DNA of 64,000 nt from an uncultured Lachnospiraceae bacterium (lineage in GTDB: Bacteria > Bacillota > Clostridia > Lachnospirales > Lachnospiraceae), in assembly GCA_947594855.1 (NCBI GenBank), contig CANQEL010000011.1, positions 1 to 64,000 on the forward strand. Direction: 5' to 3'. Shown here in pieces: positions 29,402 to 38,335 of the stretch (the first letter of the stretch is position 1; each line of letters begins with the position of its first letter). The notes beneath the pieces were generated by a model. It was not told where the DNA came from. It saw only the letters and a list, made by a program, of their open reading frames with translations, and made no database searches. Made by a program: the position numbers and the translations under genes.

Positions 29402-30097
29402 TTATCCCTGCTCTCCCAGTTCAAACTTATATCCAAGTCCCCATATGGTTTTAATCCGCCATTCAGGATGGGGAACTGCATCCAGTTTTGCCCGCAGTCT
29501 TTTTATATGTGAATCTACTGTCCTGCTGTCACCAAAATAATCTATTCCCCACAGGCTGTCCAGAAGATTATCTCTTGTAAACACTTTATTAGGGTTGCCT
29601 ACCAGAACCCACATCGTTTCTATTTCTTTTTTTGTCAGAGGTATCTTTTTCCCCGATATGTGAAGACTATATTCTTCAATATTAATTGTAATAGTACTTA
29701 CGCTTAATATGCTTTTTGAATCATCATTTTCCTGTCTGCTTATTCTTCGTAATATGGCACGTATGCGCGCCATAACCTCACTCGGGCTAAAAGGTTTTAC
29801 AATATAATCATCCGCGCCTATATCAAGCCCCATTATCCTTTCAAAATCTTCGCCCCTTGCTGTTATAAGTATTACCGGGACATCTGATTTTTCCCTTATT
29901 TCACGGCATACCTGATAACCGTCTTTTTTAGGCATCATAACATCCAGAAGCACCAGCACAGGATTGTATTTTGTAAACATCTGCGTGGCTTCTAATCCGT
30001 CAACTGCAACTACAGGCTCAAACCCCTCTTTTGCCACATAATTGGAAAGAATATCCGTTATATCCTGATTATCATCAGCAATTAAAATATACGACAT
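29402..30097 (-). CDS. OmpR/PhoB-family response regulator
   Basis: A 231-residue regulator with a receiver domain (acidic pocket D8/D9, phospho-acceptor Asp52 in LLDVMMP, Lys101 in IVKPF) and a winged-helix DNA-binding domain (about 130-230, with RTVDSHIKRLRAKL). It is first in the operon with the kinase and glycosyltransferase. Confidence 0.94.
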   Translation of the reverse strand: MSYILIADDNQDITDILSNYVAKEGFEPVVAVDGLEATQMFTKYNPVLVLLDVMMPKKDGYQVCREIREKSDVPVILITARGEDFERIMGLDIGADDYIVKPFSPSEVMARIRAILRRISRQENDDSKSILSVSTITINIEEYSLHISGKKIPLTKKEIETMWVLVGNPNKVFTRDNLLDSLWGIDYFGDSRTVDSHIKRLRAKLDAVPHPEWRIKTIWGLGYKFELGEQG

Positions 30098-30124
30098 TTC
30101 TCACCCTCCTTATTCTTTTAATAA

Positions 30125-30152
30125 ATTATACTACATAATATACAAAAAACAA
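30125..30152 (-). promoter_or_regulatory. Promoter of the two-component operon
   Basis: TTGTTT (30152-30147), 16-base spacer, perfect -10 TATAAT (30130-30125), about 30 bases upstream of the response regulator start. Confidence 0.5.
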
Positions 30153-30216
30153 ATGTCAAATTTATATCTGGCAATATATGTATCTGACATCAAAAATAAA
30201 TAACATTGACATCATT

Positions 30217-30245
30217 CTGACAAATAAGCAATATATTTTTAGAAT
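30217..30245 (+). promoter_or_regulatory. Promoter of the Ig-like secreted protein gene
   Basis: CTGACA (30217-30222), 17-base spacer, TAGAAT (30240-30245), followed by AGGAGG before the start at 30273. Confidence 0.55.
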
Positions 30246-30272
30246 AAGACCCAATAGACAGGAGGTTTTATT

Positions 30273-31004
30273 ATGCAGCTAAAAAGAACTTTTATACAGT
30301 ATATTGCAGTATTTTTTTCAATAACTGTTCTGCTTGTATGCATTTTACCTGTAAATACGGCTAAAGCACTGATTCGCGAGCCAAAACTTAATTTCAGATA
30401 TCTTTCAGCGGCAAGGCATACCACATATAAACTGAATGTATATAATATGCAGCCTGAATACACGGTTACATTTTCCTCCAGTAATACAGGCGTTGTAGCC
30501 ATACGGAAAGCAAAGGCAAAATCCTGCCGTTTAAAAACCAAAGCTTCAGGAAATGCAACAATAACTGCAGATATATATGATTCTGACGACAATATAATTA
30601 CATCTCTCAAGTGCAGGGTTACAGTATCGCCTTCTGCAGTAAGCATCAAATTCAATAAACATAAAATAAAACTTACCGAAGGTTCTTCCAAAACTGTACG
30701 GGCTGTCATCAAACCTAATATTTCAGCGGAACAGCCTCTATATATATCCGATGACCCGGATATAGCCACTGTAAGCAGCACAGGAACGGTTATGGGGATT
30801 TCTGAGGGCCGCACTACAATACGCGCTTCTATTTCTAACGGAAAAGAAGCTTCTTATACCATAATAGTTGAACCGGGCAGTAACGAAAATAATGAGTGGG
30901 AAGATGACGAAGAGGACTCTACTCCTTCTCCTTCAACCTACAATATTAAAAACATTTCATCCGAGGACGATATTGACGAATACTGTATACCAGACAGTAT
31001 TTGA
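30273..31004 (+). CDS. Secreted protein with bacterial Ig-like (Big_2) domains
   Basis: A 243-residue protein with a signal peptide or N-terminal anchor (about residues 8-33). It then has two Ig-like units: about 38-120 (with TVTFSSSNTGVVAI) and about 122-208 (with DPDIATVSSTGTVMGISEGRTTIRA in outline, the Big_2 signature). It ends in an acidic, Ser/Pro-rich tail (about 212-243). No catalytic domain is visible. It probably acts at the cell surface. It is divergent from the two-component operon, which might control it, but nothing in the sequence proves this. Confidence 0.75.
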   Translation: MQLKRTFIQYIAVFFSITVLLVCILPVNTAKALIREPKLNFRYLSAARHTTYKLNVYNMQPEYTVTFSSSNTGVVAIRKAKAKSCRLKTKASGNATITADIYDSDDNIITSLKCRVTVSPSAVSIKFNKHKIKLTEGSSKTVRAVIKPNISAEQPLYISDDPDIATVSSTGTVMGISEGRTTIRASISNGKEASYTIIVEPGSNENNEWEDDEEDSTPSPSTYNIKNISSEDDIDEYCIPDSI

Positions 31005-31029
31005 TGTCGTAACTTGCGGTGAAAACAAC

Positions 31030-31058
31030 TTGAAATCCGGGCATCCGGTAATTACACT
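31030..31058 (+). promoter_or_regulatory. Possible promoter of the small zinc-ribbon gene
   Basis: TTGAAA (31030-31035), 17-base spacer, TACACT (31053-31058), 35 bases before the small gene. Confidence 0.4.
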
Positions 31059-31092
31059 TATATATAAAATAATATATAGGAGTGATTACCAG

Positions 31093-31272
31093 ATGCTCAA
31101 AGTATATATATGCCCGGTCTGCGGTAACTACCGGTTTGTAACAAGCTATAATTACACCTGCTATAAATGTCACTGCACAATGACTCTTACAGATATTGAA
31201 TACAAAAAATATATTGACCTGGACTCTGATGAAAGACAGGCTATCACCAACAAATATAAAACCGCAACATAA
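31093..31272 (+). CDS. Small zinc-ribbon-like protein
   Basis: A 59-residue protein starting MLKVYICPVCGNYRFVTSY. Two CxxC pairs (C7/C10 and C23/C26) are spaced as in a zinc knuckle, followed by a charged helix-forming tail. A GGAG site lies before the ATG. I do not recognise a family; proteins of this type are often found as uncharacterised small genes. It stands alone between the Ig-like gene and a convergent thioesterase gene, whose stop is one base away. Confidence 0.6.
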   Translation: MLKVYICPVCGNYRFVTSYNYTCYKCHCTMTLTDIEYKKYIDLDSDERQAITNKYKTAT

Positions 31273-31273
31273 T

Positions 31274-31681
31274 CTACGCTTTTCTGAATCCCGTCATGGT
31301 TGCAACGGCAATAAGCGTTCCCACGTCATCCGTTACGTTTACGGTGTACAATGTAGTAGAACGCCCTTCCTTTATACATCTTGCCTCTGCCGTTACCGTT
31401 TCGCCTTTTAATGTTCCGCAGAATGTAATATTACTGCTTAATGAAACAGTATCCGGTTTGTCCCAGTTACTTGCAACCGCAACTACAAAATCCACAAGCA
31501 TAAAGCTTACTCCGCCCATAAGCGCGCCAAGAGCATTTCTGTGCCTGTCAGTTATTTTAAGCGAACATCTGGCATATCCCTTTCCATAATCTTCTATTAC
31601 GGCTCCATTTTCCGTTGCAAATCTGTCATTTGCAAAAAATTCCCTTACTTCTTCTAACGAATTACACTTTGGCATAAACAT
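31274..31681 (-). CDS. PaaI-family hotdog thioesterase
   Basis: A 135-residue hotdog-fold protein with the pattern HRNALGALMGGVSFMLVDF, typical of acyl-CoA thioesterases of the PaaI/YbgC superfamily (Gly-Gly after the first helix start, Asp as a catalytic candidate), and the KGETVTAEARCIKEGRSTTLY strand region in outline. It likely hydrolyses an acyl- or aryl-CoA in the cytoplasm; the substrate is not evident. It is divergent from the CYTH gene. Confidence 0.82.
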   Translation of the reverse strand: MFMPKCNSLEEVREFFANDRFATENGAVIEDYGKGYARCSLKITDRHRNALGALMGGVSFMLVDFVVAVASNWDKPDTVSLSSNITFCGTLKGETVTAEARCIKEGRSTTLYTVNVTDDVGTLIAVATMTGFRKA

Positions 31682-31686
31682 ACTCC

Positions 31687-31714
31687 TTTACATTAATATT
31701 AATCTTATTATAAA
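31687..31714 (+). promoter_or_regulatory. Possible promoter of the CYTH gene
   Basis: TTTACA (31687-31692), 16-base spacer, TATAAA (31709-31714), 30 bases before the CYTH start. Confidence 0.4.
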
Positions 31715-31744
31715 ATAATATACAAAACAAACGAGGTGACGGTA

Positions 31745-32251
31745 ATGAATAAATCATACGAAATCGAAAGAAAATTTTTAATTAAAAAAATTCCATCTAA
31801 TCTGGATTCCTATGTACACTTTGATATTGAGCAGGGATATCTGTGCATTGACCCTGTAATAAGAGTGCGCAGGAAAGATTCCGATTATATCCTCACATAC
31901 AAATCACGCGGATTTATGGTACGTGAAGAATATGAACATCCACTTACCAAAAACGGTTACGAACACCTTATCAGAAAAGCTGACGGCAATGTCATATCCA
32001 AAACCAGGTATATTATACCCGATTCATCAGGTCTGACTATCGAACTGGATATATTTAAAAAAACCTTTGACGGCATAGTCATTGCAGAAATTGAATTTAC
32101 TTCTTCTGACGAAGCCGAAAACTTTAATCCTCCCGACTGGCTTGGAGACGACGTCACACGCAATATATATTTTCACAACAGCTACATGAGCCGTATGGAA
32201 AATGATGAACTTAAGGGCTTTATTTCACAATATTCCGTTAATAAAAGGTGA
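31745..32251 (+). CDS. CYTH domain protein (triphosphate tunnel metalloenzyme)
   Basis: A 168-residue CYTH protein. The N-terminal ExExK signature reads EIERKF, and paired basic/acidic strand residues (IRVRRK, LTYKSRG, EIEFTSSDEAE) are present as expected for a triphosphate tunnel. Such enzymes hydrolyse inorganic triphosphate or nucleoside triphosphates; in bacteria many act as tripolyphosphatases. ATG 31745 follows GAGGTG; the upstream GTG does not fit. Its 3' end overlaps the convergent esterase gene by 27 bases. Confidence 0.85.
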   Translation: MNKSYEIERKFLIKKIPSNLDSYVHFDIEQGYLCIDPVIRVRRKDSDYILTYKSRGFMVREEYEHPLTKNGYEHLIRKADGNVISKTRYIIPDSSGLTIELDIFKKTFDGIVIAEIEFTSSDEAENFNPPDWLGDDVTRNIYFHNSYMSRMENDELKGFISQYSVNKR

Positions 32252-34189
32252 TGCCGGCAGACCCGCCGCATTGTAAACCGGCGGCTTGCACGGGTCGTTA
32301 AACCATGCGTATCTTACCCGGCTGTATTGTATGTCATCTTTCGGACATTCAAGTATAATTTTATTGTCTTCTGCGCGGTATCCGGCAACTTTTATCCACT
32401 CTACGCCTTTACTGCACACTTCAAAATATCCGTAATTATCATTAACCAGTTTTATCCCGCCGGCGCAATGGGAGAATTCTATGGTTACGGTATTTTTTTT
32501 ACTGTCGCCATATGCACATTCTGCCACGGGGCCGCTGTATTCAATATCTTTACCATATATCATATTAAGGGCTGCAAGCGCAAGCCGTTTCCCCAGCGTT
32601 TCCTTATTCTGCGGATGCAAATCATTACTTTCGCCTATATCAATTGCAACCGCCATTGCCGTATTATTAATTTCCAGCGTCTGCCGCTGTATCTCCCTGA
32701 ATTCATACCATTTATCCTGCATCTGTTCCTGCGACGGGTCGTCAAACTGCGGAAGCTGTACGTAAAAGAAGGGCAGATTTTCCCCAAACCATTTTCTCCA
32801 ACAGGTAATCAGGTCTTTCATAAGCGACGCATACTGTTCGGGGGCCCCTGCATTTGACTCACCCTGATACCACAGGCCTCCCTTAAATGTATATCTTTCA
32901 AGCGGTTTCATCATCGAATTATATAATCCCGAAGGCTTATACTGGAAAAATGTCATAAGCGGAAGGACTTCCATCTCCGCCCCTACTGCATATTTCCATT
33001 CTCCTGATAAATCAAACTCCCATCTTCCATTTGACACATCGGCATCCTCAGGCATACCTGCTGTTCCTGCATATGAGCCTTCATATATGTAATTCTTACC
33101 CTGAAGGCAGTATTTCTTTCCTTTTACAAATCCCCCCGTGCCTCTGTTTATTATAAGGCGTACCGCAAGTATATTTTTTCCATGCTTTAAGATACCCGGC
33201 TTAAGCGGATATCTTCTCGGCGGATACATATATTCCGTAGCTCCAACAGGTTCCCCGTTAAGATATACCCTGTCGGCATCTATAACAGCCCCAAGCCTCA
33301 ACATTACATCATCAATAAGGAAATCTTTTGGTATATCAAATTCTTTTCTGAACCACAGCGAGCCATGGAAGTCTTTAAGAGCCGTATGGTGGAATGTATC
33401 CGGTACCATATAACTTTCCCAGCCAGAGTCATCATAATCACATTCCGCATATACCGGCTTTCCATCTATAATACCTTTATCTTTTTCATCCAGTTCTTTA
33501 TACCACCTGTCCATGCAGGCGGCATCTTCCTCCTGTACCTTTTTTACATATTTATCATCACGGCATTTTTCTATCTCATCATCATATATTTTATATTTTG
33601 CAAGGACTTCCTCAGGCAGATGGGCCTCTATCGGTGTTCCTCCTATAGAATTATTAATTATTCCTACAGGTATGCCTTCACTTAAAAAAATCTGCTCAGC
33701 AAAATGAAATGCCGCCGCACTCATATTAAGTATATCGTTTTTATCCGACGCCTTAAGCCAGTCTCCACCGTTAAACTGCCTGTCATATCCGCCAAATCTT
33801 ATCTGTTCGGGAACGCGGAACTCCCGTATCATTGGATAATTAATGTCTTCAATCCGGTTTCCGATAAGGTCTATCGTTCTTTCAATATGAAGCTCCATAT
33901 TCGACTGTCCGCTTGCTATATATACGTCGCCAAGAAAAATATCATTTATCTCTTCGCTGTAATTTTCTGAACTTACTTTCATAAAGTACGGTCCGCCGGC
34001 GTTTCCTGTCTTTATATCAAAAACAAATTCTCCCGATTCATCCGCTTCCGCCTCATATGTGTGTGAATCAAATTCAAGTGTAATAACCGTACCTTTTTTT
34101 GCAAATCCCCATATCTTAACATCTGATTCCCTTTGCAGAACCATACCGTCTTTAAAACATCTAAACATCTCAAAGTCTTTTTCTGCCAT
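32225..34189 (-). CDS. Sialate O-acetylesterase-like carbohydrate esterase (CE20 type)
   Basis: A 654-residue SASA/DUF303-type SGNH esterase. The nucleophile is Ser96 in GQSNMEL, a GESNAG motif lies further on, and the DLHPQNK segment supplies the catalytic Asp-His. A beta-sandwich domain like those of glycosidases (LWFRKEFDIP ... VYLNGEPVG) is inserted between the two halves. There is no signal peptide, so it is intracellular and probably deacetylates imported oligosaccharides, such as acetylated xylo- or manno-oligosaccharides. GGAGG precedes the start. No separate promoter is evident behind the terminator at 34225-34253. Confidence 0.85.
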   Translation of the reverse strand: MAEKDFEMFRCFKDGMVLQRESDVKIWGFAKKGTVITLEFDSHTYEAEADESGEFVFDIKTGNAGGPYFMKVSSENYSEEINDIFLGDVYIASGQSNMELHIERTIDLIGNRIEDINYPMIREFRVPEQIRFGGYDRQFNGGDWLKASDKNDILNMSAAAFHFAEQIFLSEGIPVGIINNSIGGTPIEAHLPEEVLAKYKIYDDEIEKCRDDKYVKKVQEEDAACMDRWYKELDEKDKGIIDGKPVYAECDYDDSGWESYMVPDTFHHTALKDFHGSLWFRKEFDIPKDFLIDDVMLRLGAVIDADRVYLNGEPVGATEYMYPPRRYPLKPGILKHGKNILAVRLIINRGTGGFVKGKKYCLQGKNYIYEGSYAGTAGMPEDADVSNGRWEFDLSGEWKYAVGAEMEVLPLMTFFQYKPSGLYNSMMKPLERYTFKGGLWYQGESNAGAPEQYASLMKDLITCWRKWFGENLPFFYVQLPQFDDPSQEQMQDKWYEFREIQRQTLEINNTAMAVAIDIGESNDLHPQNKETLGKRLALAALNMIYGKDIEYSGPVAECAYGDSKKNTVTIEFSHCAGGIKLVNDNYGYFEVCSKGVEWIKVAGYRAEDNKIILECPKDDIQYSRVRYAWFNDPCKPPVYNAAGLPASPFINGIL

Positions 34190-34224
34190 ACAAAAGTACC
34201 TCCAAAATATATCAATACATCTTT

Positions 34225-34253
34225 AAAAGGGATGCCCGTACAGCATCCCTTTT
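34225..34253. terminator. Terminator after the TM2 gene
   Basis: An 11-bp stem (34225-34235 with 34243-34253, loop of 7) ending in TTTT on either strand. It lies between the TM2 gene stop and the esterase start. Confidence 0.7.
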
Positions 34254-34278
34254 ATTATTTATTAAATACCCTCTTATA

Positions 34279-34674
34279 TCATTCCTTTAAAGGAATACCC
34301 TGTGCGTCTTTATCAATCTTTCCGCAAAGTATAAGAATTCCTTCAATAAATCCCCACAGTGCAGCTATGCCGCATGTAACGATTGTAAGCACAATCTGGA
34401 TAACTCCCTTGGTTGTATATCCCAAATAAAAATTATGTATTCCCCAGCCGCCTAAAAATATTCCTAAAAGTCCTGCTGCAAGTTTTGATTTTCTCTCACC
34501 TTCCGGAACTGCCTGCGTAAGCGCCACTCCACACTGAAGGCATACTGCCTGGCCGGGAGCTGTCTCCGCACCGCAATTAGGACAGAATCTGTTTCCTGCA
34601 TTTCTCGGGGCACCGCATTTTACACAAACAGCAGCAACATTATCCATTTCATTACCACAATTTTTACAATACAT
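34279..34674 (-). CDS. Double zinc-ribbon TM2-domain membrane protein
   Basis: A 131-residue protein with two N-terminal zinc ribbons (CxxC pairs at about residues 3-6 and 17-20, then 31-34 and 45-48), a short basic linker, and a TM2 domain of two membrane segments (about 66-82 and 90-115) joined by the conserved GIHNFYLGYTTKGVIQ turn. Function is unknown for the family. It has its own promoter at 34713-34741. Confidence 0.85.
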   Translation of the reverse strand: MYCKNCGNEMDNVAAVCVKCGAPRNAGNRFCPNCGAETAPGQAVCLQCGVALTQAVPEGERKSKLAAGLLGIFLGGWGIHNFYLGYTTKGVIQIVLTIVTCGIAALWGFIEGILILCGKIDKDAQGIPLKE

Positions 34675-34712
34675 TTAGACCCATTCCTTTCGCTTCATAT
34701 TGTTTTATAAAA

Positions 34713-34741
34713 AGTATATACTTTATATTTGATATTGTCAA
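34713..34741 (-). promoter_or_regulatory. Promoter of the TM2 gene
   Basis: Perfect -35 TTGACA (34741-34736), 17-base spacer, -10 TATACT (34718-34713), just after the end of rnfB. Confidence 0.75.
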
Positions 34742-34751
34742 CCAATCATAT

Positions 34752-35546
34752 TTATATATTTTGTATGCACCCCGACACACAGCTGTCTTTACATTTGCCG
34801 CAGCCGGTACACTTTGAATAATCTATATACGGCAGATTATTAACCAGCCTTATGGCTTTTACCCTGCATACTTTTTCACACAAACCACAGCCTATACAGC
34901 CTGTGCCGCATACCATCCTTACATCCTTTCCCCTGTTTCTGTTATTGCAATCTATTTTATATTTAATGTTGTCTGGAACACTTTCTATAAGATTCCGTGG
35001 ACATATTTCCTTACACTTACCACATCCTGTACAACGTTTTACATCTATCTGCGCCACACCATTTTGAATTGATATTGCATTATATTTGCATACTCTTGCG
35101 CATGAGCCATACCCAAGGCAGCCGTACTCACACGCTTTCTTTCCACCTCCCGGAACTACTGATGCAGCCACGCAATCATTTACTCCTGAATATATATATT
35201 TATCCGGCGCTTTATCGCAGGTTCCAATACACCTTATATGCATTACACGTCTTTCCTTTTGTACCGTATTTATTCCTGTAATTTTGGATATTCTTTCTGC
35301 TTTTTCCTTATCTGCCGGCACTACGCACATGGATAACTCTGCTTTCCCGGCCACAACCGCCCTTGCAAAATCATCACAGCCGGCATAACCGCATCCCCCG
35401 CAGTTATTTCCGGGAAGTTCATTTCTTATAAGCATAACCCTGTTATCCTCTTCTACAAAAAAAATCTTTCCTGCAAGCCCAACAAGCAGCCCTGTTACAA
35501 TTCCGCATATTCCCATAACGGCCGCAGAATAAAATATTATATTCAT
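34752..35546 (-). CDS. rnfB: Rnf complex subunit RnfB (ferredoxin-type)
   Basis: Iron-sulfur subunit of the Rnf complex, which couples ferredoxin:NAD+ oxidoreduction to ion transport across the membrane. It has an N-terminal membrane helix (about 1-26), a 4Fe-4S motif NNCGGCGYAGCDDFA, and then a row of ferredoxin-type cysteine motifs (CTGCGKCKEICP, CIGCGLCEKVC, CTGCGKCKDSC). At 264 residues it is a compact form. ATG 35546 with AGGATAAG upstream is preferred; the longer frame would overlap rnfA. It is the last gene of the rnf operon. Confidence 0.94.
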   Translation of the reverse strand: MNIIFYSAAVMGICGIVTGLLVGLAGKIFFVEEDNRVMLIRNELPGNNCGGCGYAGCDDFARAVVAGKAELSMCVVPADKEKAERISKITGINTVQKERRVMHIRCIGTCDKAPDKYIYSGVNDCVAASVVPGGGKKACEYGCLGYGSCARVCKYNAISIQNGVAQIDVKRCTGCGKCKEICPRNLIESVPDNIKYKIDCNNRNRGKDVRMVCGTGCIGCGLCEKVCRVKAIRLVNNLPYIDYSKCTGCGKCKDSCVSGCIQNI

Positions 35547-35556
35547 TCTTATCCTG

Positions 35557-36132
35557 TCAGCCTCCCGTCTGCGCAAATCCAAAAAATGCAATTGCCATAA
35601 GCCCCGCGGTAATAAGTGTTATCGGCGTACCTGCAAATGCCTTCGGAATATCCGTATTATATTCCATTTTTTCCCTGATACCTGCCATTATTACAATTGC
35701 AATTATAAACCCCAGGGATACTCCGGCTGCATACACTATACTTTTTATAAATCCATATCCTGCATCCGCCGTTTTGATTGCTGTTCCCAAAACTGCACAG
35801 TTAGTAGTTATAAGCGGCAGATATACTCCAAGCGCCTTATACAGTCCGTCTGACTTTTTCTTCAAAAACATCTCTATAATCTGTACAAGTCCTGCAATCA
35901 CAAGTATAAATACCATGGTTCTCAAAAATTCTATATTCAGATATGTAAGCACCTTTTCAATCGGATATGTTATTATAACCGATACTACTACTACAAATAA
36001 CACAGCAATCCCCATACCTGCTGCCGTTGATATTTTTTTTGAGACACCGAGAAACGGACACAGGCCTAAAAACTGGCTCAATATAACATTGTCTGCAAAG
36101 GCAGAAATCATTAATAATGCAATAAGTCCCAT
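35557..36132 (-). CDS. rnfA: Rnf complex subunit RnfA
   Basis: Integral membrane subunit of 191 residues with six hydrophobic segments and the conserved starts FADNVILSQFLGLCPFLG and PLITTNCAVLG, the latter carrying a cysteine that helps bind the membrane iron-sulfur cluster shared with RnfE. It is one base from rnfE and ten bases from rnfB. Confidence 0.95.
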   Translation of the reverse strand: MGLIALLMISAFADNVILSQFLGLCPFLGVSKKISTAAGMGIAVLFVVVVSVIITYPIEKVLTYLNIEFLRTMVFILVIAGLVQIIEMFLKKKSDGLYKALGVYLPLITTNCAVLGTAIKTADAGYGFIKSIVYAAGVSLGFIIAIVIMAGIREKMEYNTDIPKAFAGTPITLITAGLMAIAFFGFAQTGG

Positions 36133-36133
36133 A

Positions 36134-36766
36134 CTATCTCCTTTCCGAACAGTTCATACAATTTCCGCCACAGCCTTTGTTTTTCCTTGCTGCACACAAA
36201 AATGCCAGTACAAAAAAAGCACCCGGCGCCATTACAAAAATCGCTGCGGGTGTATATTGTCCTTTTAAAAAGTATTCATTAAAATTCCATCCGAATATAG
36301 TACCGTTTCCAAGTAACTCCCTGAATATCCCAATGGAAGTAAGGCCTATTGTAAAACCTGCTCCCATTCCAAATCCGTCAAACATTGATATCAATATTCC
36401 ATTCGAGGATGCATAAGCATCTGCGCGCCCAAGTATTATACAGTTAACTACAATAAGGGGTATATATACTCCAAGCGAAGAATATATGTCCGGCCGGTAT
36501 GCCATAAGGAGCATCTGTACCACACTTACCGATGCTGAAATAATAACAATATATGCAGGAATCCTGATATTTTTCGGAATAATTTTTCTAAATGCGGAAA
36601 TAAGAATATTTGACATAACCAGTACTGCCGTTGTAGATATCCCCATCATTACCCCATTGGCTGCCGATGTTGTTACCGCAAGCGTGGGACACATTCCAAG
36701 CATAAGTACAAATGTAGGATTCTGCCTTATTATACCGTTATACAACCTTTCGGTATATCTGTTCAT
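36134..36766 (-). CDS. rnfE: Rnf complex subunit RnfE
   Basis: Membrane subunit of 210 residues, paralogous to RnfA, with about six membrane segments and the conserved NPTFVLMLGMCPTLAVT and PLIVVNCIILGRADAYAS patterns. The C-terminus carries CGGNCMNC, a Cys-rich end. It sits between rnfG and rnfA. Confidence 0.95.
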   Translation of the reverse strand: MNRYTERLYNGIIRQNPTFVLMLGMCPTLAVTTSAANGVMMGISTTAVLVMSNILISAFRKIIPKNIRIPAYIVIISASVSVVQMLLMAYRPDIYSSLGVYIPLIVVNCIILGRADAYASSNGILISMFDGFGMGAGFTIGLTSIGIFRELLGNGTIFGWNFNEYFLKGQYTPAAIFVMAPGAFFVLAFLCAARKNKGCGGNCMNCSERR

Positions 36767-36779
36767 TCATTTCCCCCTG

Positions 36780-37406
36780 TCAGTTATTTATTGAAGAGAA
36801 ATAATCAAGGCATATATTTACGGCATTTACTACCGCTTCAGAAGTTATCGTCGCACGTGTCAGTCCGTCTATTTCATTATCGGCCGGCTCACCGCCATCT
36901 TTAATTGCTATTTTACCGGATTTACCCTTAAACTGCTCTTTAAAGCTTTCATCAGTACAGCCCGCTCCCAGTCCTGCCATTTCATTCATATATACAATAT
37001 CAATTCCCGTAACTGTGCCGGATGTATCTACACCTGCAGCTATCGTAACATTGCCGGAATATCCTGCAGAATGTGCAATAAAAGCATATCCTGCCACACT
37101 GCCCTGTGAATCCTTAGCAATTGAAGCATTATCTATATATGCCCTCATATTTTCACTGTTTTCTGAATTATACTCTTCAATACTTTTATTAAGCTCTTTA
37201 CTCTCTTCAAACTCTATATCCGTATAATCTTTATATACATTATTGTATCCTGACAGTCTTGCTGCATCTGAGGCATCATCTATACGCTTTTTGGTTTTCC
37301 AATACACTCCGCCCAGAATGAGTCCCAGTACAACGGCTATCGCACATAGTACCAGACCATCTCTTAACAGGCTGTCACCTTTTCTTTTTATATGTTTCTT
37401 AGCCAT
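36780..37406 (-). CDS. rnfG: Rnf complex subunit RnfG (FMN-binding)
   Basis: Single-span membrane protein whose extracytoplasmic FMN-binding domain carries flavin linked to a threonine; here the motif is TRATITSEAV near the C-terminus (typical S/TGATxT). One membrane segment lies at about residues 18-36. ATG 37406 follows GGAGAAG and overlaps the end of rnfD by 19 bases; the longer frame with an upstream start would add a segment lying inside rnfD. Confidence 0.94.
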   Translation of the reverse strand: MAKKHIKRKGDSLLRDGLVLCAIAVVLGLILGGVYWKTKKRIDDASDAARLSGYNNVYKDYTDIEFEESKELNKSIEEYNSENSENMRAYIDNASIAKDSQGSVAGYAFIAHSAGYSGNVTIAAGVDTSGTVTGIDIVYMNEMAGLGAGCTDESFKEQFKGKSGKIAIKDGGEPADNEIDGLTRATITSEAVVNAVNICLDYFSSINN

Positions 37407-38335
37407 ATCCTTTTCTTCTCCTCTCCAAACGGTACAGGCATTGTACATTTTTCTATAAGCGGAACAATCATATTACTACAGATTATCGCATAAGATACTC
37501 CTTCAGGCAAGCCTTTTGATAATCTGAATATACCAATAAGGGTTCCTATGCTTATTCCGTATACTACCTTACCCGCAGCTGTAACCGGCGACGTCACATA
37601 ATCTGTTGCCATAAAAAATGCACCAAACAAAAGTCCTCCCGCACACAGTTGCAGGACAATGTATCCGGTATCTACCGTGCCATATGACACAAAATCATAT
37701 ACCGACATAAATAATACAAATGAACCTATACATGACAAAGGAATTATAACTGATATAACTTTTCTTATTACGAGATATAAGGCTCCCATAAGAATCATTG
37801 GCACGCATGTTTCTCCTATACATCCGGCAGTAGTACCCATAAACATTTTAAATATATCCGGGCGTTCCCCCGCTTTCATAAGTACAAGCGGTGTTGCCCC
37901 GCTCTCACCGTCTGCAAAAAATGTTGTCATTTCGCGGCTGTATGATATTAAGAGGAAACATCTTGCCGCCAGTGCGGGATTCATAAAATTGTGCCCTATT
38001 CCTCCAAAAAGCTGCTTTACAATAATAATTGCAAATACTCCTCCTACTGCCGGCAGCCATAACGGGACATGTACAGGCAGGTTAAGAGCAAGCAGCAGTC
38101 CTGTAAGAAATGCGCTCATATCATCAACGGTAACTTCACGACCCATTATTTTTTCATATATATATTCTGACAAAACACATGAAATAATACTTATGGCTAT
38201 TATAAATAATGCTCTGATACCAAAATAATATATTCCAAAACATGTGGAAGGAATAAGCGCTATACATACATCAAGCATAAGCTCTCTTGTATATGTTCCG
38301 TTTCTTATATGCGGCGCTGCCGATACGTTAAGCAC
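37388..38335 (-). CDS. rnfD: Rnf complex subunit RnfD
   Basis: Membrane subunit of 315 residues with eight to ten hydrophobic segments. The covalent FMN threonine lies in SGATPLVLMK near residue 150. Other family patterns are GGIGHNFMNPALAARCFL and the ATDYVTSPVT loop. Its start overlaps the end of rnfC by eight bases and its end overlaps rnfG, a tightly packed operon. Confidence 0.95.
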   Translation of the reverse strand: MLNVSAAPHIRNGTYTRELMLDVCIALIPSTCFGIYYFGIRALFIIAISIISCVLSEYIYEKIMGREVTVDDMSAFLTGLLLALNLPVHVPLWLPAVGGVFAIIIVKQLFGGIGHNFMNPALAARCFLLISYSREMTTFFADGESGATPLVLMKAGERPDIFKMFMGTTAGCIGETCVPMILMGALYLVIRKVISVIIPLSCIGSFVLFMSVYDFVSYGTVDTGYIVLQLCAGGLLFGAFFMATDYVTSPVTAAGKVVYGISIGTLIGIFRLSKGLPEGVSYAIICSNMIVPLIEKCTMPVPFGEEKKRIWLRNI

